Shown piece after piece: positions 36,068 to 44,808 of a DNA stretch of 64,000 bases. The position numbers and the translations under genes were made by a program. The DNA comes from Allokutzneria sp. NRRL B-24872. GTDB lineage: Bacteria; Actinomycetota; Actinomycetes; Mycobacteriales; Pseudonocardiaceae. The stretch is taken from NCBI RefSeq assembly GCF_002155965.1, contig NZ_MUMH01000051.1:29898-93897 (forward strand). The letters are read 5' to 3'. How positions within the stretch are numbered: position 1 is the first letter of the stretch; each line of letters starts with the position of its first letter. The notes beneath the pieces were generated by a model. It was not told the origin of the DNA. It did no database searches and saw only the letters and a program-made list of their open reading frames with translations.

Positions 36068-37209
36068 CGGTTGAGGAACTCGGCGCGGGCCGCGACGGCG
36101 GTGTCCGGGTTGTCGGAGAACAGCCCGTCGACGCCCTGCTTGAAGAACAGCGCGTACTCGTCGAACGCGCGGCCGTACTGCGCCGGATCGGTGGAGCTGC
36201 GGAAGTCCGCGGGCAGGAAGGTGTTCTCGTTGCGGAAGGTGAACGGGTGCACCTTCAGCTTCACCGCGTGCGCGTCCTTGACCAGGCTGGTCGGCTGCTT
36301 CAGGAAACCCCTGTCATCGCGCGGGATGATGCGGTCCTTGGCCGGGCCGATGCCCGCCGCGTAGGTCGAGATCTCGTGCAGCCCGGCGGGCTTCACCAGG
36401 TCGTCGTAGGTGCGCTTGTCACCGGAGGCGACGAAGTCGGCGGGGGCACCGGTGGAGTCGATCAGCTGGATCAGCGGGACGCGCAGCTCCCGCTTGAGCG
36501 CCTTGAGGTTGCCGACCTCGAAGGACTGCACGAAGACCTTGGCGCGCGGGGTGTTCAGCCCGTTGCGGTTGAGCGTGCGCACCAGCGCGGGCTCCAGCGG
36601 CAGCTTGATGGAGGTGAAGTACGTGGGGTGCTTGGTCTCCGGGTACACGCCGATGTCGCGGCGCAGCTCGCGGGAGAGCTTGGCGCGCAGGTCCAGCACC
36701 TCCTGGAACGTCGGCACCTGGTAGCGGCCGTCGTAGAGGGTGTTGCGCGGCCGGGTCTGCGGGATGCGCTCCTTGGCGCGCAGCGTCTTGAGCTCCGCCA
36801 GCGTCAGGTCCTCGGTGAACCAGCCGGTGAGCGTGACCCCGTCGATGACCTTGGTGCGCTTGCGGTCGGCGAACTCCGTGCGGGAGGAGATGTCGGTGGT
36901 GCCGCCGATCTCGTTCTCGTGCCGCGCCACCAGCACGCCGTCCTTGGTGGAGACCAGATCCGGCTCGATGTAGTCGGCGCCCATGCGCGCGGCCAGCTCG
37001 TAGGAGGCCAGCGTGTGCTCGGGGCGGTAGCCGGAGGCGCCGCGGTGGCCGAGCACGAGCGGACCGGTCTCCCGCTGTGCGGCGAACTCCTGCGCGGCGT
37101 CCGGAACGGCTTCAGGAGCGGCGGAGGCGGGCACCCCGACCACGCCGAGCACGGCGACTGCGGAGACGGCGAGCCCGGCGATCCGGGACGTCCGCGAGCG
37201 GCGAGACAT
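36064..37209 (-). CDS. glpQ: Secreted glycerophosphodiester phosphodiesterase
   Basis: 381 residues from the ATG at 37209, nine bases after GGGGAGG. Signal peptide to about residue 31 (VGVPASAAPE). Catalytic motifs are LVLGHRGASGYRPEHTLASY (HRG and E-T), IEPDLVSTKDGVLVARHENE (E-D and H), and the downstream VYPETKHPTYF. Late SFEVGNLKALK and GLFSDNPD complete the TIM barrel. It hydrolyses glycerophosphodiesters to glycerol-3-phosphate and an alcohol, for phosphate or carbon supply outside the cell. Calcium-dependent in GlpQ relatives. Confidence 0.93.
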   Translation of the reverse strand: MSRRSRTSRIAGLAVSAVAVLGVVGVPASAAPEAVPDAAQEFAAQRETGPLVLGHRGASGYRPEHTLASYELAARMGADYIEPDLVSTKDGVLVARHENEIGGTTDISSRTEFADRKRTKVIDGVTLTGWFTEDLTLAELKTLRAKERIPQTRPRNTLYDGRYQVPTFQEVLDLRAKLSRELRRDIGVYPETKHPTYFTSIKLPLEPALVRTLNRNGLNTPRAKVFVQSFEVGNLKALKRELRVPLIQLIDSTGAPADFVASGDKRTYDDLVKPAGLHEISTYAAGIGPAKDRIIPRDDRGFLKQPTSLVKDAHAVKLKVHPFTFRNENTFLPADFRSSTDPAQYGRAFDEYALFFKQGVDGLFSDNPDTAVAARAEFLNR

Positions 37210-37389
37210 CGTGGGAAACCTCCCCTGTAGTGGGCTTTCTGGTGCCCGTGGAGCCAAGCTGCCCGCAGCGTCGGTGGTGCCACCGTAGGGCTACGAGCTG
37301 GCAACAACGCGGTAAACGTGCCGTGGAGTATTGCCATCCGCCCCGCAGGATGGTCCCCTCTGTGAGCTGCACCACGCTGGAGGTGGCCG

Positions 37390-39381
37390 TTGACCGGTCC
37401 GACGGTCGACGAGCTGCTCGCCGACCACGACGAGGAACGCCCCGCCCGCCGTCTCACCGGGCGCTGGGAGTTCGGTGTCGGTCTCGCCGCGTTCGCCGTC
37501 GCGCTGCTCGTGCTCAAGCAGGTGTTCTTCCCGTTCAGCAAGGGCGGGCAGTACTACCTGATCATCTTCCTGGCGCTGGTGCTCCCCCTGGTTTTCCTGG
37601 TCTACCGTCCAGGGTTGTCCCGCTCGCAACGGCGCGAGCGGGACAACCCGCCGGTGTACGACTGGGTTCTCGCGGCCGTCGCGTTGCTGGTCGGCCTCTA
37701 CCCGGTGCTCGGCGGCTTCGACGCGTTCCTGGACCGCCAGGGCTCTCTGTCCACAATGGACATCCTGTGCGGTGCGATCCTGCTGGTGCTCGTGCTCGAA
37801 GCGTGCAGGCGCACAACGGGTTTGGTGCTTCCGCTGGTCTGCGTCGCCTTTCTGGCCTACGCCTACTACGGCGGATATCTGCCGCCCAGTTGGACCATCG
37901 CGCACGCCGGCCTGGACTTCAGCCAGATCATCAACGCGCTCTACAACGACGCCAGCGGCTTCTACGGCACGCCGTTGGACGTCGCGGCCACCTACATCGT
38001 GCTGTTCACCATCTACGGCGCGATGCTGGAAGCCTCCGGCGCGGGCAAGTTCTTCGTGGACATCAGCTTCGCGACCTTCCGCAAGTCCGCGACGGCGCCC
38101 GGCAGGACCACCGCGCTCTCCGGGTTCCTGCTCGGCACGGTCTCTGGCTCCGGCACGGCGACGACGGTCAGCCTCGGCGCGGTGACCTGGCCGATCCTGA
38201 AGCGCGCTGGCTATCCGAAGGAGCAGGCGGGCGGGCTGCTCGCGGCCTCCGGCATCGGCGCGATCCTGTCCCCGCCGACCCTGGGCGCGGCCGCGTTCAT
38301 CATCGCCGAGTACCTCCAGGTCTCCTACTTCGACGTGCTGCTCTGGGCGTTGCTGCCGACGGTGCTCTACTACCTCGGGATCGTGCTCGCGGTGCAGGCG
38401 GACGCGAAGCGCTTCGGCGCCAACGAGATCGACATCGACACCCCCAGCCCCTGGCAGGTGCTCAAGCGCGGCGGCTACCACTTCGCGTCGCTGGCGATCA
38501 TCGTCGTGTTCCTGGCGCTGGACATCCCGCCCTTCGCCGCCGTGGTCTACGCCTCCGCCCTCGCGGCGGTCTTCGCGCTGGTGAGCAAGCTCCTCGCCGG
38601 TGGGTCCACTGTGGACTGGTTGCGCGAGGTCGCGGTGGCGCTCTCCAAGGGCGTTCGCGGAGCGCTGCCGGTCGTCGCGGTGTGCGCGGCCGCTGGCGTG
38701 ATCACGTCGACGATCACCAAGACTGGGCTCGGCCAAGTGCTTTCCTCGGCGCTGGTGGACCTCGCGGGTGCGCTGGCCACCGACGCCACCGTCGTGCTGC
38801 TGCTGACCGTGCTGTTCTCGGCGGTCGCGGTCGGAGTGCTCGGCCTCGCGGTGCCGGTGACCGCCTCGTTCATCATCGCCTGGGTGGTGCTCGGCCCGGC
38901 CATGGCGACGCTCGGCGTCGATGCGCCCGAGCGGGCGATGTTCCTGTTCTACTACGCGGTCCTGTCCGAAGTGACCCCGCCGACCGCGCTCGCGGCGGTC
39001 GCGGCGGCCGCGATCACCGGCGGAGCCGTGATGCGCACGATGTGGCAGACGTGGAAGTACACGCTGCCCGCGTTCCTCGTGCCGATCGCGTTCGTGTTGA
39101 CCGACAACGGCGCGGCTTTGTTGCTGCAGAAGCCTTTCCTGGACGTCCTGTGGGTGTTCGCGGTGTCCGCGCTCGGAGTCGCCGCGCTGTCGGTGACCAC
39201 CGGTGGGTGGCTGCTCGGCCCCGCGAGGTGGCCGGAGCGGGTGCTCTGCGCGATCGCCGCGCTGATGCTGCTCTACCTCCAGCCGGTGGTGGTCTTCATC
39301 GGGCTCGCGGTCCTGGCCGCGGCCGTGGTGCTGCACCTGATCACCCGGCGCCGAAGCAAGGGAGTTGAGATCGATGCGTAA
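37390..39381 (+). CDS. TRAP transporter fused permease subunit (TAXI type)
   Basis: 663 residues, starting at a TTG with GGAGGTGG upstream. The first about 180 residues form the small DctQ-like membrane domain and the rest the large DctM-like domain, fused as in TAXI systems. Conserved permease segments are TGLVLPLVCVAFLAYAYYGG, LGTVSGSGTATTVSLG, ASGIGAILSPPTLGAAAFII and YYAVLSEVTPPTALAAVAAA. It imports an organic acid driven by an ion gradient, using the binding protein encoded next. Divergent from the GDPD gene. Confidence 0.93.
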   Translation: MTGPTVDELLADHDEERPARRLTGRWEFGVGLAAFAVALLVLKQVFFPFSKGGQYYLIIFLALVLPLVFLVYRPGLSRSQRRERDNPPVYDWVLAAVALLVGLYPVLGGFDAFLDRQGSLSTMDILCGAILLVLVLEACRRTTGLVLPLVCVAFLAYAYYGGYLPPSWTIAHAGLDFSQIINALYNDASGFYGTPLDVAATYIVLFTIYGAMLEASGAGKFFVDISFATFRKSATAPGRTTALSGFLLGTVSGSGTATTVSLGAVTWPILKRAGYPKEQAGGLLAASGIGAILSPPTLGAAAFIIAEYLQVSYFDVLLWALLPTVLYYLGIVLAVQADAKRFGANEIDIDTPSPWQVLKRGGYHFASLAIIVVFLALDIPPFAAVVYASALAAVFALVSKLLAGGSTVDWLREVAVALSKGVRGALPVVAVCAAAGVITSTITKTGLGQVLSSALVDLAGALATDATVVLLLTVLFSAVAVGVLGLAVPVTASFIIAWVVLGPAMATLGVDAPERAMFLFYYAVLSEVTPPTALAAVAAAAITGGAVMRTMWQTWKYTLPAFLVPIAFVLTDNGAALLLQKPFLDVLWVFAVSALGVAALSVTTGGWLLGPARWPERVLCAIAALMLLYLQPVVVFIGLAVLAAAVVLHLITRRRSKGVEIDA

Positions 39382-40351
39382 GACCCTGGCCGCGCTCGTC
39401 GCGGTGGCTTTGGTGGCAACGGGATGCGGCGGCAAGCGCGTCGACCCCAACGCGGGCGCTGGCGCTGGCGGCGCGAGCTGCGAGGCCGGGGAGGGCAGGC
39501 TGACCATCGCCACCGGCAACGCGGGCGGCGTGTACTACGTGGTCGGCGGCGGCCTCGCGCAGGTGATCAGCAACAACACCAAGATCCGCGCGACCTCGGC
39601 GGAGACCGGCGCGTCCGTGCAGAACGTGCAGCAGCTCGTCGCCGGGGACTACGACATCGCCTTCTCCCTCGCCGACACGGCCGCGGACGCCGTTGCGGGC
39701 AAGGACTCCTTCGCGGGCAAGCCGCAGAAGATCAAGGCGCTCTCCCGGATCTACCCGAACTACACGCAGGTCGTGGTGCGCGCGGACTCCGGCATCAACT
39801 CGGTCGCCGACATGCGCGGCAAGCGGATCTCCACCGGCTCGCCGAAGTCCGGGACCGAGCTGATCGCCAACCGGCTGATCCAGGCGGCCGGCCTCGACCC
39901 GGCCAAGGACGTGCAGGCGCAGCGGCTGGACCTCAACAAGACCATCGACGGCATGAAGGACGGCACGCTCGACGGGCTGGTGTGGTCCGGTGGCCTGCCG
40001 ACCGCGCAGCTGACCGACCTGACCACGTCCATGCGCGAGCGGGTGAAGTTCCTCGACATCACCCCGCTGCTGGAGCCGTTGAAGAAGATCAACCCGGTGT
40101 ACGACGCGGGCAGCATCCCGGCGGCGACCTACAAGCTGGCCAAGGACGTGCCGACCATCGTCGTGCCGAACCTGCTGCTGGTGCGGGACGACTTCCCCAC
40201 GGCCAACGCCTGCGCGATCACCAAGCTGCTCTTCGACAAGCGCGCCGACCTGGAGAAGGTGCACCCGGCCGCCAAGGACATCCTGCGCGACAAGGCCAGC
40301 GCCACCGCGCCCGTCGAACTCCACCCCGGCGCCAAGCAGGCCCTCGGCTGA
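39374..40351 (+). CDS. TRAP transporter solute-binding lipoprotein, TAXI family
   Basis: 325 residues, ATG at 39374 overlapping the permease end by 8 bp, with GGAG before it. The lipobox VALVATGC gives a lipid-anchored protein. TAXI-family landmarks are LTIATGNAGGVYYVVGGGLA, ATSAETGASVQNVQQL, GDYDIAFSLADTA and GKRISTGSPKSGTELIANRL. The ligand is likely a carboxylic acid (glutamate/2-oxoglutarate-type in related systems), but cannot be told from sequence here. Cotranscribed with the permease. Confidence 0.93.
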   Translation: MRKTLAALVAVALVATGCGGKRVDPNAGAGAGGASCEAGEGRLTIATGNAGGVYYVVGGGLAQVISNNTKIRATSAETGASVQNVQQLVAGDYDIAFSLADTAADAVAGKDSFAGKPQKIKALSRIYPNYTQVVVRADSGINSVADMRGKRISTGSPKSGTELIANRLIQAAGLDPAKDVQAQRLDLNKTIDGMKDGTLDGLVWSGGLPTAQLTDLTTSMRERVKFLDITPLLEPLKKINPVYDAGSIPAATYKLAKDVPTIVVPNLLLVRDDFPTANACAITKLLFDKRADLEKVHPAAKDILRDKASATAPVELHPGAKQALG

Positions 40352-40352
40352 G

Positions 40353-40922
40353 CTAGGGGCGGGGGTCTCGGCCCACGAGCGCGATGAGGCGGGTCTGCGG
40401 GTCGGCGTCGTCGGGAACCTCGATCGGCGGGGCGAAGACGGCGGAGCCCTGCCACTTCGCGACCTCGGGCCGCATCGCGGTGTAGACGGCCTCGGCCAGC
40501 TCGGCGTCCAGTGCGTCGTCGTCGCCGATCGCCCTGGCCAGGTCCCACGCGTGCACGGTGAGGTCGAGTGTCATCTGCCAGCCGTACTCCGTCGCCGGGA
40601 TGCGGCCGAAGCTCACCTCGACCTCGTCGTCCAGCGCGTCCGGCCGCTCAAAGGCGTCGCGGGCCTTGCGCGCCGCGCGCTGCCACGTGCCAACGGGGTC
40701 GTCGCCGAGCTGGTCGCCGTCGAATCGGTCACCGACCTCGTCCACGGTGGCACCCCGGAGCAGCAGCGGAGCCCACAACTGTTCTCCGACAAGGTGGTTC
40801 ACCAGATCGCGCACGGTCCACTCCGGGCACGGCGTCGGCAGCTGCCACTGGTCAGCGCGCACCAGGTGGACTCGGCGGTCGAACTCCTCCATCGCGCGGT
40901 CGTGCGCCTCCAGCAGCTCCAT
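40353..40922 (-). CDS. TIGR03086 family metal-binding protein (DinB/maleylpyruvate isomerase fold)
   Basis: 189 residues. MELLEAHDRAMEEFDRRVHL is the first helix. WQLPTPCPEWTVRDLVNHLV is the family signature with its metal His, the second His region is MTLDLTVHAWDLARAIGDDD, and the pattern ends EVPDDADPQTRLIALVGRDP. These four-helix proteins bind zinc and relate to mycothiol-dependent maleylpyruvate isomerases; actinobacteria carry many. Specific activity unknown. One base separates its stop from the convergent TAXI gene. Confidence 0.9.
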   Translation of the reverse strand: MELLEAHDRAMEEFDRRVHLVRADQWQLPTPCPEWTVRDLVNHLVGEQLWAPLLLRGATVDEVGDRFDGDQLGDDPVGTWQRAARKARDAFERPDALDDEVEVSFGRIPATEYGWQMTLDLTVHAWDLARAIGDDDALDAELAEAVYTAMRPEVAKWQGSAVFAPPIEVPDDADPQTRLIALVGRDPRP

Positions 40923-40934
40923 GGGACCACCACA

Positions 40935-41264
40935 TCAGTGCTCGCCGGGACTCGCCACTCGACGCGCCAGCGGTTTCGCGTAGACCACCAAACAGACACC
41001 GCGCCGTTGCACGAGCCGCTCCGCCACGGCGAGCACCATCCGATCGCGACGGGACAACGACGCCGACCGCAGCACTTGGCACAGCCCGCGACCACGCGGA
41101 CGCGCGCCGACGCGGTACGTCATGACGTGCTGGCGGAGGAGGAACTCCGTCACCGAGCGCACGAGAGCGACCGTGCCGACCGGAAGCGCCCATTCCAATC
41201 TGTCCACTGTGGACAGACCAGGGACCTGGCGCAACCATGGGACGCGGTCAGTGAACGATGGCAC
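40935..41264 (-). CDS. Hypothetical basic protein downstream of htdX
   Basis: 109 codons from the GTG at 41264, overlapping the htdX 3' end by 17 bp and ending 13 bp before the TIGR03086 gene. Codon third positions are mostly G/C. The product is Arg-rich (RGRGLCQVLRSASLSRRDRM; ERLVQRRG) with no membrane helix or motif that I recognise. It contains a 19-bp palindrome at 41199-41217 around a TCCACTGTGGA core. May be real or spurious. Confidence 0.45.
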   Translation of the reverse strand: MPSFTDRVPWLRQVPGLSTVDRLEWALPVGTVALVRSVTEFLLRQHVMTYRVGARPRGRGLCQVLRSASLSRRDRMVLAVAERLVQRRGVCLVVYAKPLARRVASPGEH

Positions 41265-42087
41265 CCGTCAAGTGTGGACCGCGCGCGGACCGAACGGAGA
41301 ACTCCCAGCCGGAAGCGCTCCGCGCCGAACGGAACTCCACCGAGGACGGCAGCAGCACCGGGAGCTTGAAGCGGACGTCCACCGTGAACGCCTCCGGCAA
41401 GCGGCCGGAGAACGCCGCGAGGCAGTGCGCCTTGGTCCACATCCCGTGCGCGATCGCCCTGGGGAAGCCGAAAAGCCGCGCGGTGAGCTTCCTGAGGTGG
41501 ATCGGGTTGTGATCACCCGACACCGCCGCGTAGCGCCTGCCCAGGTCGGAGCCGACCCGCCACAGCGCCGATGGGGGAGTCACGTCAGGCGAAGCAGGCG
41601 CTGAACCCGAGCCGGAGGACGTTCTGCGCAGGTTGGTGCTGACGCCCTCCCACACCACCTCCTCCCCCACCGTCGCCTCGGCGTGCACGTCGAACTGCCG
41701 CCCGCGCTCGTGCTCCCGCAGCGAATCCGCCCACACGCGCAGCCGCATGCCCTCACCGGCGAGCACTGGCCGGTGCTGGGTGATCCGGTTGCCGATGTGC
41801 ACCAGGCCGGGCAGCCGGAACGGGAACCCGCGCTCGGTCATCAACCGCACTGCCAAAGGAAAAGCCAGGATGTGGATGTAGGTCGCGGGCAGCACGTCGC
41901 CGGTACCGAAGCCGCACACGTCGTTGTAGGCGGCCAGCGCCGCGCGGTCGACCACGACCTCCGGGCGCACGTACTCCACGCCGGGCAGCTCCGAACCGCG
42001 CGGGCCGAAGCTCAGCGCGGCCTTCGGGTAGAGCAGCCCCAGGCTGGGCGTGCTGTGCAGCTCGCGAACCGTCCTGACCGCGCTCAT
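41248..42087 (-). CDS. htdX: MaoC-like (R)-specific 3-hydroxyacyl-thioester dehydratase
   Basis: 279 residues, ATG at 42087 overlapping the fabG4 stop as TGATG. The N-terminal half is a degenerate hotdog fold (LPATYIHILAFPLAVRLM). The C-terminal hotdog carries the hydratase-2 motif YAAVSGDHNPIHLRKLTARLFGF (D-N--H) and AIAHGMWTKAHCLA. It hydrates enoyl thioesters to (R)-3-hydroxyacyl thioesters, or the reverse, in fatty-acid elongation or breakdown. Order and orientation next to fabG4 and fadA2 match mycobacterial Rv0241c-Rv0242c-Rv0243 as I recall them. Confidence 0.9.
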   Translation of the reverse strand: MSAVRTVRELHSTPSLGLLYPKAALSFGPRGSELPGVEYVRPEVVVDRAALAAYNDVCGFGTGDVLPATYIHILAFPLAVRLMTERGFPFRLPGLVHIGNRITQHRPVLAGEGMRLRVWADSLREHERGRQFDVHAEATVGEEVVWEGVSTNLRRTSSGSGSAPASPDVTPPSALWRVGSDLGRRYAAVSGDHNPIHLRKLTARLFGFPRAIAHGMWTKAHCLAAFSGRLPEAFTVDVRFKLPVLLPSSVEFRSARSASGWEFSVRSARGPHLTGAIVH

Positions 42088-43424
42088 CACGCCCCCAACA
42101 GGCTCTGGCCGCAGACCCGCACGACGTTGCCGTTCACCCCGGCCGAGCCCGGATTCGCGTACCAGGCAATGGTTTCCGCGACGTCGACCGGGAGGCCGCC
42201 CTGCGCGAGGCTGCTCAGCCTGCGGCCCATCTCCCTGGTGAACAAGGGGATCGAGGCGGTCATCTTGGTCTCGATGAAGCCGGGCGCTACGGCGTTGATC
42301 GTGCTTCCGTTGCGGGCCAACGAGGGCGCGAGCGACTGCACCATGCCGATCACCCCGGCTTTGGAGGTGGCGTAGTTCGTCTGGCCGAAGTTCCCCGCGA
42401 TGCCCGCGATCGAGGACACGCCGATGATCCGGCCGCCCGGGCGGAGCACGCCGCCGAGCAGCGCGTCGTTGATCCGCTCCTGCGCGGACAGGTTCACCGC
42501 GATCACGGAGTCCCACCGCTGCTCGTCCATCTTGCCCAGCGTCTTGTCGCGCAGGATGCCCGCGTTGTGCACGACGACGTCCACGCCGCCGTGCCGCTGC
42601 GCGAAGTGCTCGGCGATCCGGGCGGGGGCGTCCAGCGCGGTGATGTCGAGCTGGAGCGTGCTGCCGCCGACCCGGTTGGCGACCTCGGCCAGTTCATCGC
42701 CCTGCGCCGGAACATCAAGGCACACAACGGAAGCGCCGTCGCGTGCGAGCAGTTCCGCGATCGCGGCACCGATCCCCCGCGAGGCGCCGGTGACCAGCGC
42801 GGTCTTCCCGGCGAGCGGGCGCTCCCAGTCCTCCGGCTCCTTCACCTCGGCCACGCCGACGCGCACGACCTGGCCCGAGACGAACGCGGAACGGTCGGAG
42901 ACGAAGAAGCGCAACGTGCTGGCGATCCCGTCCTCTGCGCCAGGAGCGACGTAGACGAGCTGGACCGTCGCGCCCCGCTTGACCTCCTTGCCCAGCGATC
43001 GGGTGAAGCCCTCCAACGCGCGCTGCGCCGTGGCTTCCTTCGAGGACGAGCAGTCCGATGGCGGGGTGCCGAGGACGATCACCCGGCCGCACGGGCCGAG
43101 CCGCCGGATCACCGGCTGGAAGAAGCGGTGCAGGTCCTGGAGCTTGGCGCTGTCGGTGATCCCGGTGGCGTCGAAGACGATCGCGGCGAAGCGCCCGTCG
43201 CCCTCCGGCGGGGTGCTGAGCACGTCGGCGCCCGCCCCGGTCAGAATGGCGGTGGCGATCGTGGCCAGCCTGCCGTCCTCCGCGCTGCCGACAAGCACCT
43301 GACCTGCTACAACGGGATCGCCTGGCTGGTGCCTGCGCAGCGGCGCGGGACTGGGCAGGCCGAGCTTGCGCACGAGCGCCCGCCCGAGCGGAGAGGTGCT
43401 GAACCGCTGGTACCGATCCGCCAT
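42087..43424 (-). CDS. fabG4: High-molecular-weight 3-oxoacyl-ACP/CoA reductase
   Basis: 445 residues from the ATG at 43424, with AGGGAG upstream. The N-terminal about 200 residues form a degenerate Rossmann/flavodoxin-like domain (FAAIVFDATGI; CGRVIVLGTPPSD). The C-terminal SDR domain has TGASRGIGAAIAEL (NADH loop), NAG in VVVHNAGIL, Ser in GVSSIAG and the catalytic NYATSKAG (Tyr-x3-Lys). The double-domain form is the hallmark of HMwFabG. It reduces 3-oxoacyl thioesters, coupling with the HtdX dehydratase downstream and the FadA2 thiolase encoded divergently. Confidence 0.93.
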   Translation of the reverse strand: MADRYQRFSTSPLGRALVRKLGLPSPAPLRRHQPGDPVVAGQVLVGSAEDGRLATIATAILTGAGADVLSTPPEGDGRFAAIVFDATGITDSAKLQDLHRFFQPVIRRLGPCGRVIVLGTPPSDCSSSKEATAQRALEGFTRSLGKEVKRGATVQLVYVAPGAEDGIASTLRFFVSDRSAFVSGQVVRVGVAEVKEPEDWERPLAGKTALVTGASRGIGAAIAELLARDGASVVCLDVPAQGDELAEVANRVGGSTLQLDITALDAPARIAEHFAQRHGGVDVVVHNAGILRDKTLGKMDEQRWDSVIAVNLSAQERINDALLGGVLRPGGRIIGVSSIAGIAGNFGQTNYATSKAGVIGMVQSLAPSLARNGSTINAVAPGFIETKMTASIPLFTREMGRRLSSLAQGGLPVDVAETIAWYANPGSAGVNGNVVRVCGQSLLGA

Positions 43425-43434
43425 GGAAGGCTCC

Positions 43435-43448
43435 CTACTCATCAGTAA
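43435..43448. promoter_or_regulatory. TetR-like operator copy 1 between fabG4 and fadA2
   Basis: CTACTCATCAGTAA; on the other strand TTACTGATGAGTAG. Near-palindromic TTACT/AGTAG arms with four central bases. Eleven bases upstream of the fabG4 start. Confidence 0.6.
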
Positions 43449-43450
43449 GA

Positions 43451-43464
43451 CTACTCGTCGGTAG
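43451..43464. promoter_or_regulatory. TetR-like operator copy 2 between fabG4 and fadA2
   Basis: CTACTCGTCGGTAG, the second copy, starting 16 bp after the first. With copy 1 it fills the short fabG4/fadA2 promoter region. GGTTATGCT just downstream may include the fadA2 -10. Confidence 0.6.
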
Positions 43465-43506
43465 GTTATGCTCGACAGGGTATCCCCGTAACCGCTGGAG
43501 GGGCAC

Positions 43507-44802
43507 ATGGCCGGGACCACACGCCGCGTGGCGATCATCGGGGGGAACCGCATCCCGTTCGCGAGATCCAACGGGCCCTACTCAGCCGCATCGAACCAGG
43601 ACATGCTGACCGCCGCGCTGGACGGTCTGATCGGCCGCTTCGGGTTGCAGGACGAGCGCCTCGGCGAGGTGGTCGCGGGCGCGGTCCTCAAGCACAGCCG
43701 CGACTTCAACCTGGCGCGGGAGAGCGTGCTCGGCAGCAGGCTCTCGCCGCAGACCCCCGCGTACGACGTCCAGCAGGCGTGCGGGACCGGGCTCGAAGCC
43801 GTCATCCTGGTCGCCAACAAGATCGCGCTCGGCCAGATCGACGCCGGGATCGCCGGAGGCGTCGACACCACCAGTGACGCGCCGATCGGGGTCAACGAGG
43901 ACCTGCGCAAACTGCTCCTGAAGTTCAACTCCGCCAAGAGCGTCGGCGCGCGGCTGAAGCTGCTGCCCAGGCTGCGGCCGAGCCACGTGGTGCCCGACGT
44001 CCCGCGCAACGGCGAACCGCGCACCGGCCTGTCCATGGGCGAGCACGCGGCGATCACCGCCAAGGAGTGGGAGATCGGCAGGCAGGAGCAGGACGAGCTG
44101 GCCGCCGCCAGTCACCGCAAGCTCGCCGTGGCCTACGAGTGCGGTTTCTTCGACGACCTGCTGACGCCGTTCCTCGGGCTGACCCGCGACCAGAACCTGC
44201 GCCCCGACTCCACTGTGGACAAGCTCGCGAAGCTGAAGCCGGTGTTCGGCACCAGGTCCAAGGAGTTCCGCGACGCCGCGACGATGACCGCGGGCAACTC
44301 GACGCCGCTCTCCGACGGCGCGTCGACCGTGCTGCTGGCCAGCGAGGAGTGGGCCGCCGAGCGCAGGCTTCCCGTGCTGGCGTACTTCACGCACTGCGAG
44401 ACCGCGGCCGTGGACTTCGTGCACGGCGGCGAGGGCCTGCTGATGGCGCCGACCCACGCGGTGCCCAGGATGCTCGCGCGGGCCGGGCTCGACCTCGGCG
44501 GCTTCGACTTCTACGAGGTCCACGAGGCGTTCGCGTCGCAGGTCCTGGCGACGCTCAAGGCGTGGGAGGACCCGGGCTACTGCAAGGAGAAGCTCGGTCT
44601 CGACGCTCCGCTCGGCCCGATCGACAAGGCCAAGCTGAACGTCAACGGCTCCTCGCTCGCCGCGGGCCACCCCTTCGCCGCCACCGGTGGGCGGATCGTC
44701 GCCACCCTGGCGAAACTGCTGGCGGAGAAGGGGTCCGGCCGCGGTCTGATCTCCATCTGCGCCGCCGGTGGGCAGGGCGTCACGGCGATCCTGGAACGCT
44801 GA
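43507..44802 (+). CDS. fadA2: Acetyl-CoA acyltransferase (thiolase)
   Basis: 431 residues, ATG after GGAGGGGC. The nucleophilic Cys is in DVQQACGTGLEA (about 92). NVNGSSLAAGHPFAATGGR provides the His (GHP), and CAAGGQG near the end the acid-base Cys. The N-terminal RVAIIGGNRIPFARSNGPY is the trifunctional-beta-type thiolase start. It cleaves 3-ketoacyl-CoA with CoA, or condenses acetyl groups. Divergent from fabG4-htdX, so all three can be co-regulated from the shared promoter region. Confidence 0.95.
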   Translation: MAGTTRRVAIIGGNRIPFARSNGPYSAASNQDMLTAALDGLIGRFGLQDERLGEVVAGAVLKHSRDFNLARESVLGSRLSPQTPAYDVQQACGTGLEAVILVANKIALGQIDAGIAGGVDTTSDAPIGVNEDLRKLLLKFNSAKSVGARLKLLPRLRPSHVVPDVPRNGEPRTGLSMGEHAAITAKEWEIGRQEQDELAAASHRKLAVAYECGFFDDLLTPFLGLTRDQNLRPDSTVDKLAKLKPVFGTRSKEFRDAATMTAGNSTPLSDGASTVLLASEEWAAERRLPVLAYFTHCETAAVDFVHGGEGLLMAPTHAVPRMLARAGLDLGGFDFYEVHEAFASQVLATLKAWEDPGYCKEKLGLDAPLGPIDKAKLNVNGSSLAAGHPFAATGGRIVATLAKLLAEKGSGRGLISICAAGGQGVTAILER

Positions 44803-44808
44803 CGACCA

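Noticed and set aside
37291..39519. 742-codon minus-strand frame opposite the TRAP permease
   Set aside because: Composition is dominated by Arg, Gly, Gln, Asp and His, as expected for the complement of a high-GC gene. The plus strand encodes a clear transporter.
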